A DNA stretch of 64,000 bases. Source: Anaerotignum neopropionicum (lineage in GTDB: Bacteria; Bacillota; Clostridia; Lachnospirales; Anaerotignaceae). Made by a program: the position numbers and the translations under genes. The stretch spans positions 186,001 through 250,000 of the forward strand of contig NZ_LRVM01000001.1 in NCBI RefSeq assembly GCF_001571775.1. The letters are read 5' to 3'. How positions within the stretch are numbered: position 1 is the stretch's first letter; every line of letters starts with the position of its first letter. This document shows, piece after piece, positions 55,078 to 63,956 of this stretch. Under the pieces are notes generated by a model, which was not told where the DNA came from, ran no database searches, and saw nothing but the letters and a program-made list of their open reading frames with translations.

Positions 55078-56367
55078 TTACTTCTTTTTTTCTATTTTTT
55101 CCAAGCCGCCCATATATGGACGCAATACTTCTGGAATCAGCACCGATCCGTCAGCCTGTAAATTATTTTCTAGGAAAGCGATCAGCATTCTGGGAGGTGC
55201 GGCAACCGTATTGTTTAATGTGTGAGCAAAATATTTTTTACCATCTGCCCCTGCCACACGAATACCCAATCTTCTTGCCTGTGCATCGCCCAAATTGGAG
55301 CAGCTACCGATTTCAAAATATTTCTTTTGTCTTGGGGACCATGCCTCAACGTCTACGGATTTCACCTTTAAATCCGCCAAGTCACCGGAGCAGCACTCTA
55401 GAGTCCGCACAGGAATGTCCATGGTACGGAATAAATCCACTGTGTTTTGCCACAGCTTTTCATACCACATGGGGCTTTCTTCCGGTTTACAAACAACAAT
55501 CATTTCCTGCTTTTCAAACTGATGAATGCGATATACGCCGCGTTCCTCAATACCATGGGCGCCTTTTTCCTTACGGAAGCAAGGAGAATAGCTTGTTAGG
55601 GTATGCGGCAGCTCTTCCTCCTTATTCATTGTATCAATGAATTTACCAATCATAGAATGCTCACTGGTACCTATGAGATATAGGTCTTCCCCTTCAATTT
55701 TATACATCATGGCATCCATTTCCGCAAAGCTCATAACGCCGGTCACCACATTGCTGCGGATCATAAAAGGCGGGATGCAATATGTGAAGCCGCGGTCAAT
55801 CATAAAATCTCTGGCATAGGCCAAAACTGCGGAATGCAGACGTGCAATATCCCCCATTAAATAATAAAAACCATTTCCGGCAACCCTTCTTGCACCTTCT
55901 AAATCAACGCCGTTAAAGTTTTCCATAATTTCTGTGTGGTACGGTATTTCAAAATCAGGTACAACTGGTTCTCCGTATTTTTGAACCTCTACGTTTTCGC
56001 TGTCATCTTTCCCAATCGGAACGGAAGGATCAATGATGTTGGGAATTGTCATCATAATTTTTTTAATTTTTTCTTCTACTTCCTTTTCCTTTTCCGTCAG
56101 TTCATCAACTCTTACTGCTTCCGCGGCAATTTTTGCTTTTACCTGCTCTGCTTCTTCTTTTAATCCTTTTGCCATTAACCCGCCAATTTCCTTGGAAAGC
56201 TTGTTTCTTTCAGCACGAAGCACCTCAACCTCTTGCTTAATGGCTCTGTTTTCAAGATCTAAAGCAATCACCTCATCTACCAAAGGCAACTTATTTTCCT
56301 GAAATTTTTTTCTGATATTTTCTCTAACTACATCGGGATTTTCTCTTACAAATTTAATATCCAGCAT
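55078..56367 (-). CDS. serS: Seryl-tRNA synthetase
   Basis: The start at 56367 behind GAAGGAGG gives 429 residues, the usual size; in-frame sequence upstream is the T-box terminator. The N-terminal coiled-coil arm that grips tRNA-Ser (about 30-100) is followed by the class II catalytic core (TSEHSMIGKF, SPCFRKEKGAHG, GSCSNLGDAQARR, NNTVAAPPRML). It is controlled by the T-box leader upstream. Confidence 0.96.
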   Translation of the reverse strand: MLDIKFVRENPDVVRENIRKKFQENKLPLVDEVIALDLENRAIKQEVEVLRAERNKLSKEIGGLMAKGLKEEAEQVKAKIAAEAVRVDELTEKEKEVEEKIKKIMMTIPNIIDPSVPIGKDDSENVEVQKYGEPVVPDFEIPYHTEIMENFNGVDLEGARRVAGNGFYYLMGDIARLHSAVLAYARDFMIDRGFTYCIPPFMIRSNVVTGVMSFAEMDAMMYKIEGEDLYLIGTSEHSMIGKFIDTMNKEEELPHTLTSYSPCFRKEKGAHGIEERGVYRIHQFEKQEMIVVCKPEESPMWYEKLWQNTVDLFRTMDIPVRTLECCSGDLADLKVKSVDVEAWSPRQKKYFEIGSCSNLGDAQARRLGIRVAGADGKKYFAHTLNNTVAAPPRMLIAFLENNLQADGSVLIPEVLRPYMGGLEKIEKKK

Positions 56368-56672
56368 CTTTGTTCCTCCTTCAATTCTTCTAAATCTATC
56401 CAAACTCGGGGAATCGGAGTAAATAAAAAAACCCCCGATCCCATAAAAATCAGGGACGAGAGTATTTTCCCGCGTTGCCACCCAGATTGCCCAAAATAAA
56501 TTTCGAGCCTCTTAAAACAGCGATAAAGGGCTTACCCTTCCGACTTTCATCGGCGGCTGAGAAAGTGGAGCATTTTCTTTTTTCATCGGCTCGCACCAAA
56601 CACCGACTCTCTGGAGAAATACAGAAAACTTAGCTTTCCTATGGGCGCTATCCACGCCACACACCATTTTGC
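56368..56672 (-). promoter_or_regulatory. T-box leader of serS
   Basis: Stem I elements (CAGAGAGTCGGTG, GGTGCGAGCCGAT) precede a likely UCC specifier (56567-56569, followed by A). Further down are the T-box core AATCTGGGTGGCAACGCGGG (56468-56487) and a terminator (56424-56462) ending in T7. Uncharged tRNA-Ser would favour read-through into serS. The specifier placement is the least certain part. Confidence 0.9.
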
Positions 56673-56678
56673 CCCATT

Positions 56679-56708
56679 ATTATATACCAAATTGCAACAA
56701 GAAATCAA
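56679..56708 (-). promoter_or_regulatory. Promoter of the serS T-box transcript
   Basis: On the minus strand TTGATT (56703-56708), an 18-base spacer and TATAAT (56679-56684). Confidence 0.7.
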
Positions 56709-56751
56709 TAGTTTTTTAAATGTTTTCCCTTTTACGTAGTTAAATATTATG

Positions 56752-57558
56752 TTAACTAAGTATGAACTTTTCAATTACCTCTGCAATTGCATCCTGCTCG
56801 CAGCGACTTTCGGTCACAAAATCCGCAATTTCCTTGACTTCCGGCCATGCATTTGCAACTGCCACACCCAATCCAGCCTTTTTTATCATAGAAATATCAT
56901 TGTCACTGTCACCCACTGCAATTACCGATTGTATTGGAATTCCTGCTTTTTTTGCCGTTTCTACCATAACATTGCCCTTACTGACGCCCTTTTTTACAAC
57001 TTCCATAAATATTTTACTTGAAAAAAAGCAATCTAATTCTTCTCCCGCCATGGATTCCACCTTTTTTTGGAGTAAAAGCAATTTATCCCTTTCGCCGGTA
57101 ATGAGAGATTTTGTAAATTCCCCCGTATATTTTAATGGATCTTTCATGATTTTAACGCCACTTCCCATGACTTCGCAGTAGCGCTTTACCCTTTCTGTTT
57201 CCCTTTCCGCAATAAAAATGCGGTCATCATAATAATATAATTCTAAATCAAACTCACGCGCTAATTCCACAACAGGAGCATAAATTTTTGGGGAAAAGCT
57301 TTCCCGAATCTCAAGGGACATATCCTTTAAGTTATAAACCGCACCGCCATTTTGGCAGATAACATATCCATTTCGCCCAATTAGGCCTAGTTGCTCCAAA
57401 AAGCGTTCCACACCGAATAAACCCCGACCTGTGCAGATAACAAACTGTACACCCTTTTCTACTGCTCTTTTAATTGCTATTTTATTCCCCTCTGATACTT
57501 CAGTATCATTTTTTAATAATGTTCCATCCATATCAGAAAAAATCATTTTATAGGACAT
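56752..57558 (-). CDS. Cof-type HAD-IIB phosphatase
   Basis: This 268-residue protein starts at 57558 behind AAAGGAG. HAD motifs: I DMDGTLL, II VICTGRG, III lysine in SKGNVM, IV GDSDNDISMIKKAG; a C2-type cap lies between II and III. Family members dephosphorylate sugar or cofactor phosphates with broad specificity. It is the only gene between serS and the DnaA-box interval. Confidence 0.9.
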   Translation of the reverse strand: MSYKMIFSDMDGTLLKNDTEVSEGNKIAIKRAVEKGVQFVICTGRGLFGVERFLEQLGLIGRNGYVICQNGGAVYNLKDMSLEIRESFSPKIYAPVVELAREFDLELYYYDDRIFIAERETERVKRYCEVMGSGVKIMKDPLKYTGEFTKSLITGERDKLLLLQKKVESMAGEELDCFFSSKIFMEVVKKGVSKGNVMVETAKKAGIPIQSVIAVGDSDNDISMIKKAGLGVAVANAWPEVKEIADFVTESRCEQDAIAEVIEKFILS

Positions 57559-57581
57559 AAATTTCTCCTTTTTACACTTTT

Positions 57582-57686
57582 TTATCAACAACTTGTGGAT
57601 AACTTTTTGTTATTTGTCCCGTGTGCTTCTTGATTTTTTATATTATACCACAGAGTTATCCACAATTTCCACATTTTTTATGCACA
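57582..57686. other. Cluster of DnaA boxes
   Basis: Three sites match TTATNCACA: TTATCCACA on the minus strand (57594-57602), TTATCCACA (57656-57664) and TTATGCACA (57678-57686) on the plus strand. A near match, TTATCAACA, is at 57582-57590. The interval is AT-rich and adjoins the DUF4446-parB-parA genes. Confidence 0.6.
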
Positions 57687-57754
57687 TAGTCACAGTTTTT
57701 AAGAAAAAAAGGTGGTATTCAAAAAAAAATACATTTTTTTCTTCCACCCCTTTT

Positions 57755-58573
57755 TTATTCCTTTTCTTCCTGCCATTGTTCTTCTATAAAAATAGAATTC
57801 TCCTGAAAACCATTTTCTTTATGGGATTCTTCATCATATTCTTCCTTCGTCACAGCTTCCTCTTTCAAAATTTCTACTGCTGCAATTTGGCTGGCTATCA
57901 TTTCTTCTTGTAGTATTTGTTCTTTTTCAGCTGAGGTAACATCGCCTAATTCTTCACTTATTTCCTTTGTGCTTTCATCCTCTATATTGAGGGGGATCTG
58001 CTCCTCCATAACCTCTTTATCCTTTTTGCGGAAGATTGGTTTAAATTTAATTTTTATTACTTTTTCGTGTTCCGGCTGATAAGCCTGGTCCTTTGCCATT
58101 TGAACAGCCTTTATTTCTTCCTCAGAAAGCATATAGATGCTAACACCCATTTGAATGGGCTTTGCGTAGGTAAAAGAGCCTGTACGACTATGAATTCCAT
58201 TTAAAACGATGCCATTGTCCTCTCCATCCAAAAGAGCCAAAGCAAAACAAAGGTTACCGCCCATTTCTTCAAAAGGATTATAGCGCACTAATCCAACCTT
58301 TTGAATATTGCTTTTCATGGTTTTATCCAAATCAGTTACCATATCCAGAAGCTGTTGATACTTTTCTTCAATCCCTTTTGTGGATTTATAATATTTCTCT
58401 AGTTTACTTTCTAAATTATGGCTTGGTCTTCGATTTGCACCCATAAAAAAATCGTATTTTTTCTTTTGTTTTCCTAGCTTCACAAATAATACGATGCACA
58501 AAATGAAAAGTACAAGAACCGCTATTCCTAGCCCTAAAAGAATATATATGATATAATCTTGTAACAATTCCAT
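57755..58573 (-). CDS. DUF4446 membrane protein with long acidic tail
   Basis: This 272-residue protein has one N-terminal membrane segment (YIIYILLGLGIAVLVLFIL), a DUF4446 core (VGLVRYNPFEEMGGNLCFAL and GIVLNGIHSRTGSFTYAKP) and an unusual Glu-rich tail of about 95 residues. DUF4446 genes commonly follow parAB in Clostridia; the role is unknown. It starts 5 bases after parB ends and is surely co-transcribed. Confidence 0.88.
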   Translation of the reverse strand: MELLQDYIIYILLGLGIAVLVLFILCIVLFVKLGKQKKKYDFFMGANRRPSHNLESKLEKYYKSTKGIEEKYQQLLDMVTDLDKTMKSNIQKVGLVRYNPFEEMGGNLCFALALLDGEDNGIVLNGIHSRTGSFTYAKPIQMGVSIYMLSEEEIKAVQMAKDQAYQPEHEKVIKIKFKPIFRKKDKEVMEEQIPLNIEDESTKEISEELGDVTSAEKEQILQEEMIASQIAAVEILKEEAVTKEEYDEESHKENGFQENSIFIEEQWQEEKE

Positions 58574-58578
58574 TATAA

Positions 58579-59475
58579 TTATCCTTCCATTCTTTTCATA
58601 ATGGTTAAAAGTCTATCCAAATCTTCCTGAGAATAATACGTTATTTCTATTTTTCCCTTATTTTTCATTTGACTAATATGAACTTTGGTGGAAAATATAG
58701 TTTTCAGCTCATCCTCAACTGCTTTTTGGTTTACATTAAGGTTTTTTTCATTCTTTTCTTTTTTTGCTGATTCTTTTTTATTTAGCTCTGCCTTTACCAG
58801 TGCCTCTGTGGCTCTTACACTTAATTCTTCTTCAATTACCCATTCTGCTAACTCAAATTGCCGCTCTTTCTCTGTTATTGAAAGCAGTGTTCTTGCATGG
58901 CCGCCTGTCAGCTTATTTTCAATGACAAAATTCAACACTCTGGGATCAAGCTGCAACAAGCGAAGAGAATTGGTAACAGCTGAACGACTTTTTCCAACCT
59001 TTGTAGAAATTTGTTCCTGACTTAACCCAAAAACCTCCTGTAAACGTTGATAGCTTTCCGCCTCCTCAATGGGATTTAGGTCCTCCCTTTGTAAATTTTC
59101 TACAAGGGCTGCCTCAAACGCCTCCGCATCTTCCCACTTTTTTTCAATTACAGGAATTTTTTTCAGTCCACAAATTTTTGCAGCTCTCCATCGTCTTTCT
59201 CCTGCGATAATTTCATAATAATCTTTATTTTTTCTTACAACAATGGGTTGAATCATGCCATAGGTTTTAATGGAAGCTGCCAGCTCCTCAAGGGCTGTTT
59301 CATCAAAATGCTTTCTTGGTTGCTTTCTGTTTGGCTCAATCATATTAATATCTAATTCCCAAAGGGCGGATTTGTTGACTTCCTTCCCTGTTTCATTGAA
59401 ATCCTCCAATTTATTGTTAATTAGAGCTTCTAACCCCTTGCCTTTGGAACCAAGTCCCGTTTTTTTTGCAGCCAT
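58579..59475 (-). CDS. parB: ParB/Spo0J chromosome-partitioning protein
   Basis: This 298-residue protein starts at 59475, two bases after parA. It has the N-terminal ParA-activating end (KKTGLGSKGKGLEALI), the CTPase/ParB box (IIAGERRWRAAK), a central helix-turn-helix that reads parS (SQEQISTKVGKSRSAVTNSL) and a C-terminal dimerisation domain after a lysine-rich linker. Its target parS lies about 850 bases away, upstream of parA. Confidence 0.96.
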   Translation of the reverse strand: MAAKKTGLGSKGKGLEALINNKLEDFNETGKEVNKSALWELDINMIEPNRKQPRKHFDETALEELAASIKTYGMIQPIVVRKNKDYYEIIAGERRWRAAKICGLKKIPVIEKKWEDAEAFEAALVENLQREDLNPIEEAESYQRLQEVFGLSQEQISTKVGKSRSAVTNSLRLLQLDPRVLNFVIENKLTGGHARTLLSITEKERQFELAEWVIEEELSVRATEALVKAELNKKESAKKEKNEKNLNVNQKAVEDELKTIFSTKVHISQMKNKGKIEITYYSQEDLDRLLTIMKRMEG

Positions 59476-59477
59476 AA

Positions 59478-60251
59478 TCAGTTCCACTCCTTTTCTATCA
59501 CTTCTTCTGCTAATAAGGCGTAGCTTTCCGCGCCCTTTGATTTTGGATCATATAAATGAATGGGCAAGCCATGGCTTGGAGCCTCTCCCAAACGTACATT
59601 TCTTGGAACAATGCTGCGATACACGTTACTTCCTAGACTTCTTTTCACTTCTTCAACCACCTGTAATGATAGGTTTGTTCTTGCGTCAAACATAGTAAAC
59701 ACAATTCCCTCAATATCCAAGTATGGATTTAGGCGTTTTTTCACTAAATTTATGGTGTGCAACAGCTGTTCCAGTCCCTCCAAGGCAAAATATTCGCATT
59801 GTATGGGTACTAAAACAGTATCGGCGGCTGTAAGGGCATTTATTGTTATTAGGTTTAGAGATGGCGGGCAATCTATGATAACAAAATCATATTCCTCTTT
59901 TATTTTATCCAATTCTTCCTTTAATATAAATTCTCTTTTATCTTTCCCTATCAATTCTATTTCTGCACCTGTAAGACTTATATTTGCCGGAAGTATTTCC
60001 AATCCTTCTACACAAGTTGACTGTTTCACATCAGTAATTGATACTTCACCTAAAAATACATTATAAATGGTCAATGCAAAATTGTTTTTATCAAGTCCAA
60101 AACCACTGGTTGTATTTCCCTGCTGGTCTGCATCAATAACTAAAACTTTTTTTCCGCTAACCGCCAAACTGGCAGACAGGTTGATTGCCGTTGTTGTTTT
60201 ACCAACACCACCCTTTTGATTGGTCACCGCAATGACCCGCACTTTGCCCAT
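59478..60251 (-). CDS. parA: ParA/Soj chromosome-partitioning ATPase
   Basis: This 257-residue deviant-Walker ATPase has KGGVGKTTTAINL, the Walker B-like VIIDCPPSLNL and the usual non-specific DNA-binding arginines. With ParB it segregates the origin region and, in Bacillus, tunes DnaA. No rsmG/mnmG genes precede it here, unlike many Firmicutes. Confidence 0.96.
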   Translation of the reverse strand: MGKVRVIAVTNQKGGVGKTTTAINLSASLAVSGKKVLVIDADQQGNTTSGFGLDKNNFALTIYNVFLGEVSITDVKQSTCVEGLEILPANISLTGAEIELIGKDKREFILKEELDKIKEEYDFVIIDCPPSLNLITINALTAADTVLVPIQCEYFALEGLEQLLHTINLVKKRLNPYLDIEGIVFTMFDARTNLSLQVVEEVKRSLGSNVYRSIVPRNVRLGEAPSHGLPIHLYDPKSKGAESYALLAEEVIEKEWN

Positions 60252-60314
60252 AAAATCCCACCGCCTTTCTCTTTCTACGAAAATTATAACACATACCTTT
60301 ATAATTGGAAAGAA

Positions 60315-60348
60315 AAACAGTAACGTTTCACGTGAAACATTACTGTTT
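60315..60348. promoter_or_regulatory. parS site embedded in a terminator-like palindrome
   Basis: GTTTCACGTGAAAC (60325-60338) is the exact 14-base parS core. Arms extend to 17 bases each with one mismatch (60315-60331 and 60332-60348). On the minus strand the hairpin is followed by TTTTTC, in the place of a terminator after the lipid kinase gene. A degenerate second parS-like site lies at 60369-60384. Confidence 0.88.
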
Positions 60349-60385
60349 AAATATTTTAAAAATAGGAATATTTCACATAAAACAT

Positions 60386-61297
60386 TTATTTTCTTACAGG
60401 ATTAAAAAACACTCGTATTACCTTAGAAACAACCCTTAACTCAAAAGGCATTTTCGGTCCCATTTCTCCGTCAACCGTTGATTCCATAATATTAAAATCA
60501 TCCTGTAAACATTCAACCTTAAAATAATTATCCCGAATATAAAGAATATTTTTTTTGTCATTAATATGTTCACCCGTCAACATTTTTAAAAAAACAGGAG
60601 ATAATTCAATCAATGATTTCGCACGAATGGCTAAAAATTCAAACAGCCCATCTTGAATGGATGCCTGAGGGGATAATTTAGTAAGACCTCCCGTGCCTGC
60701 ACTATTCATTATCATATATAAATACAAATCATCCTCGATAACCTCACTGCTTGTTGTAATACGAAAAGGAATTTTATGAAAATTTGGAAGCTGCTCCACT
60801 CCCTTTAAATAATAAGACAGACTTCCAAGAGCATTTTTTACGTCCTTATCCACCGTTTGCGAAACATTCGTTAACAGTCCGCCGGCACAAACATTGATAA
60901 AATAGGTTTCCTCATTCACCAGCCCCAAATCAATAAACACAGGCTTTGCATTTACAATTGCTTGACAAGCCTCCTCCACTTGGCCGCTTTTAAAACCAAG
61001 ATAAGTTGCAAAATCGTTGGCCGTCCCCGATGGAATAATTCCCAAGGGAATGTTCATTTTTTGCCGCATCATTGCATTAATCACAATATTAATTGTCCCG
61101 TCTCCACCGGAAACCACAATAATATCATAGTCACAAGACATTTCTTTAATGTGCTTTTCAATATCACCCTCCACCATAGAGCGAAAAGGGTGAACCTCAT
61201 AGCCACCCCGTTGAAAAATTCCAATACAAACATCTAAATCAAATTTAAAACTTTTATTTCCAGAAAAAGGATTGTAAATCAGCTTTAGCTTTTTCAT
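60386..61297 (-). CDS. YegS/BmrU-type lipid (diacylglycerol) kinase
   Basis: This 303-residue protein starts at 61297 behind GAGGTG. It has the DAGK catalytic domain with YNPFSG, VVSGGDGTINIVINAM and IPSGTANDFAT. Family members phosphorylate diacylglycerol or related lipids at the membrane. It follows argS by 16 bases, so the two may be co-transcribed; the parS/terminator palindrome follows. Confidence 0.92.
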   Translation of the reverse strand: MKKLKLIYNPFSGNKSFKFDLDVCIGIFQRGGYEVHPFRSMVEGDIEKHIKEMSCDYDIIVVSGGDGTINIVINAMMRQKMNIPLGIIPSGTANDFATYLGFKSGQVEEACQAIVNAKPVFIDLGLVNEETYFINVCAGGLLTNVSQTVDKDVKNALGSLSYYLKGVEQLPNFHKIPFRITTSSEVIEDDLYLYMIMNSAGTGGLTKLSPQASIQDGLFEFLAIRAKSLIELSPVFLKMLTGEHINDKKNILYIRDNYFKVECLQDDFNIMESTVDGEMGPKMPFELRVVSKVIRVFFNPVRK

Positions 61298-61313
61298 GCT
61301 AAAACACCTCACT

Positions 61314-63008
61314 TTACATTTGTTCCGGCGCATCAATACCCAAAAGACGCAACCCTTCCTTCATTACTGTTTTTACAGCCACTACAATGGCCAAACGAGC
61401 CTTACGCACATCATCCTCACTGCTCAATATAGGATTATCATGATAAAATTTATTAAATGCCTGGGCAATGGCCACCAAATGCCTGGTTACAACGGAAGGT
61501 TCCAACTTATTTGCCGCATCCATAATTTTTTCAGGATAAGCCTCCAACAGCTTGCAAATATCAATAGAAGCCTCATCTGTAATTAAATCAAACGAAATGT
61601 TCTCCAAAGAAATATCGCCGGCACGCTTTAAAATACTGCAAGCTCTGGCATGGGTATATTGCACATAAGGCCCTGTTTCTCCATCAAAATTGAGCATTCT
61701 TTCCCAAGAAAAAACAACATCCTTAATGCGTCCATTATATAAATCATTAAAAATAATTGCACCAATACCCACCTGCTCAGAAACCAATTCCTTATTTTCC
61801 AAAGTAGGATTTTTTTCTTCAATAATTTTTCTTGTTTCCCCAATGGCTTGATGCAATAAATCCTCCATCAAAACCACATTTCCATGACGTGTGGAAAGCT
61901 TTCCGCTGTCCAAGCTAACCAAACCGAAAGGTACATGAATCAAATCCTTATACCAATCATACCCCATTTTATGAATGACTTCAAAAAACTGAGCAAAATG
62001 TAAATTCTGATCCAACGCTGTCAAAATAATACATTTATCAAAATCATAGGTTTTTTTACGATACAAAGCCGCTGTAATATCTCTGGTTGCGTAAAGAGTA
62101 CCACCATCCTTACGAATAATCAAACAAGGTGGCATGTTTTTATCCTCTAAATCAACAATCATAGCACCTTCGCTTTCTTTGAGAATATTCTTATCTCTTA
62201 ATTCTTCCACAACAGGTGCCATTTTATCATTATAAAAGCTTTCGCCGGTATAAGCATCAAATTTCACACCAAGCATGTCATATACACGCTCAAATTCCTT
62301 AATACTAATATCATAAAACCACTTCCAAAGAGTGAGAGCCTCTTCATCCCCCTCTTGCATTTTCACAAACCAAAGTCTGGCTTCATCGTCCAATAATGGA
62401 TTTTTTTCTGCTTCATCGTGAAATTTTACATAAATGCGCATCAATTCCTGTATTCCGTTTAATTCCACAGCATCCTTTGAGCCCCAATTGCGATAAGCCA
62501 CAATTAATTTGCCAAACTGCGTGCCCCAATCACCCAAATGGTTAATACCAACACAATGATAACCCAATTCCTCATGAATTTTATAAATGGCATTTCCAAT
62601 GACAGTGGAACGTAAATGTCCAACATGGAAAGGTTTCGCAATATTAGGGGAAGAATAATCAATTACAATGGTTTTACCATGGCCAATATTGCTTTTGCCG
62701 TAGCTTTCCTTTTCCTCTAAAACCTTAGACAAAATTTGCTGCGTATAGACGCCTTTTTGCATAAAAAAGTTAACATAAGCTCCAACCACCTGAATTTCTT
62801 CAATAAAATCAGCCTTTTCCATCTTTTCAACAATTTCCTGTGCAATCATAGGGGGTGCTTTTCGAAAAACCTTTGCCAAACGAAAACATGGAAAAGCAAA
62901 ATCACCCATTGTCTTATTTGCAGGGATTTCCACGGTACTCAAGGCATCTTCCAACGGCAGATCGGCCGCTTTCGCCAAGAGCCTTGCAACCTCCAACTTA
63001 AAATCCAT
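61314..63008 (-). CDS. argS: Arginyl-tRNA synthetase
   Basis: This 564-residue class Ia enzyme starts at 63008 behind GGAGG (8-base spacing). It has the N-terminal Add-1 domain, the HIGH-type motif in FHVGHLRSTVIGN, the KMSKS-equivalent LSTRHGNVV and a DALR anticodon-binding domain at the end (VQYTHARACSI, closing LLGIDAPEQM). The length is typical. It lies about 17 kb from the arginine cluster and is not obviously co-regulated with it. Confidence 0.96.
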   Translation of the reverse strand: MDFKLEVARLLAKAADLPLEDALSTVEIPANKTMGDFAFPCFRLAKVFRKAPPMIAQEIVEKMEKADFIEEIQVVGAYVNFFMQKGVYTQQILSKVLEEKESYGKSNIGHGKTIVIDYSSPNIAKPFHVGHLRSTVIGNAIYKIHEELGYHCVGINHLGDWGTQFGKLIVAYRNWGSKDAVELNGIQELMRIYVKFHDEAEKNPLLDDEARLWFVKMQEGDEEALTLWKWFYDISIKEFERVYDMLGVKFDAYTGESFYNDKMAPVVEELRDKNILKESEGAMIVDLEDKNMPPCLIIRKDGGTLYATRDITAALYRKKTYDFDKCIILTALDQNLHFAQFFEVIHKMGYDWYKDLIHVPFGLVSLDSGKLSTRHGNVVLMEDLLHQAIGETRKIIEEKNPTLENKELVSEQVGIGAIIFNDLYNGRIKDVVFSWERMLNFDGETGPYVQYTHARACSILKRAGDISLENISFDLITDEASIDICKLLEAYPEKIMDAANKLEPSVVTRHLVAIAQAFNKFYHDNPILSSEDDVRKARLAIVVAVKTVMKEGLRLLGIDAPEQM

Positions 63009-63147
63009 ATCAAAATCCTCCAATCAGAATTATATATTCAATTTTCAATGATAAACATAAAAAAAATAGTGCAACTTATATAACGTTATCACAAAACACC
63101 AGTAAAATCAAGGAAAACTCCACTTTTCAAGGCTTTTCCCCTTTCAT

Positions 63148-63206
63148 AAAAAAAGACACATAAAACAGAGGTATGCATCATCTCCCCAATCTTAAGGTGT
63201 CTTTTT
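63148..63206 (-). terminator. Terminator after the GntR regulator
   Basis: AAAAAGACAC..GTGTCTTTTT arms around a long loop, about 20 bases past the stop, with T-runs on both strands. Confidence 0.7.
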
Positions 63207-63227
63207 AATAAATTAAATTAAAAAATA

Positions 63228-63956
63228 TCAACCATATTTCACAGTTAAATTGACATAAGAGATATGCTCTCTCATAACTGCATAAGCCGTTTGATAATCC
63301 CCGTTTTTAATTGCATTCAACAGCTTTCCGTGCAAATCAATGGTAACATCAATGGCACGGGGATTTTGCGTAAGCGACTCCCTCAACGCCAATCGAATCC
63401 CCTTTTCAAAGGATTCCTTCGCAGCAATCATTGTACTCATCAAAAGCTTATTATGGGTGGCTGCTGAAACCTGCATATGAAACATTGAGTCATAATCCAC
63501 AAATAAATTCACATCATGCTTACTTTCCATCATTTTTTCATAACAAAAAGCAATATTGGCAATATCCTCAGCCGTTGCCCGTTTTGCAGCGTAGCTTGCA
63601 GTTTCCGCCTCAAGCATATATCTAAATTCCAAAAGGTCGCCCAAATCAGAATTTTCAACAGTAATACAAAAAGGAGCAATATTCACGATATTGTCAATTT
63701 CATTGATAAATGTACCCGCCTTGGAGCGCTTAATAAAACCAAATACAGCCAAAGCTGTGTAGGCTTCTCTTAGTGTACTTCGCCCTACTCCCAGCATTTC
63801 ACTAACAATATTTTCATTTGGCAGCATATATCCTGCGGGAAGCACCCCACTCATAATCAATTCTTTGAACCGTTGGAACAAATTTTGAGAAATGTTACAT
63901 TTACCTAAATCCTTGGTTAAATAAGAAACGTTCTCTGCAAGAAAATCTCTTTCCAT
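63228..63956 (-). CDS. FadR-subfamily GntR transcriptional regulator
   Basis: This 242-residue regulator has an N-terminal winged helix (GYMLPNENIVSEMLGVGRST) and an all-helical FCD effector domain (about 95-235) with metal-site residues in DYDSMFHMQVS, DLHGKL and REHISYV. Such proteins usually sense organic acids or sugar acids. AGGGAGG precedes the ATG. Its targets are not in view; they may lie beyond the window edge. Confidence 0.9.
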   Translation of the reverse strand: MERDFLAENVSYLTKDLGKCNISQNLFQRFKELIMSGVLPAGYMLPNENIVSEMLGVGRSTLREAYTALAVFGFIKRSKAGTFINEIDNIVNIAPFCITVENSDLGDLLEFRYMLEAETASYAAKRATAEDIANIAFCYEKMMESKHDVNLFVDYDSMFHMQVSAATHNKLLMSTMIAAKESFEKGIRLALRESLTQNPRAIDVTIDLHGKLLNAIKNGDYQTAYAVMREHISYVNLTVKYG

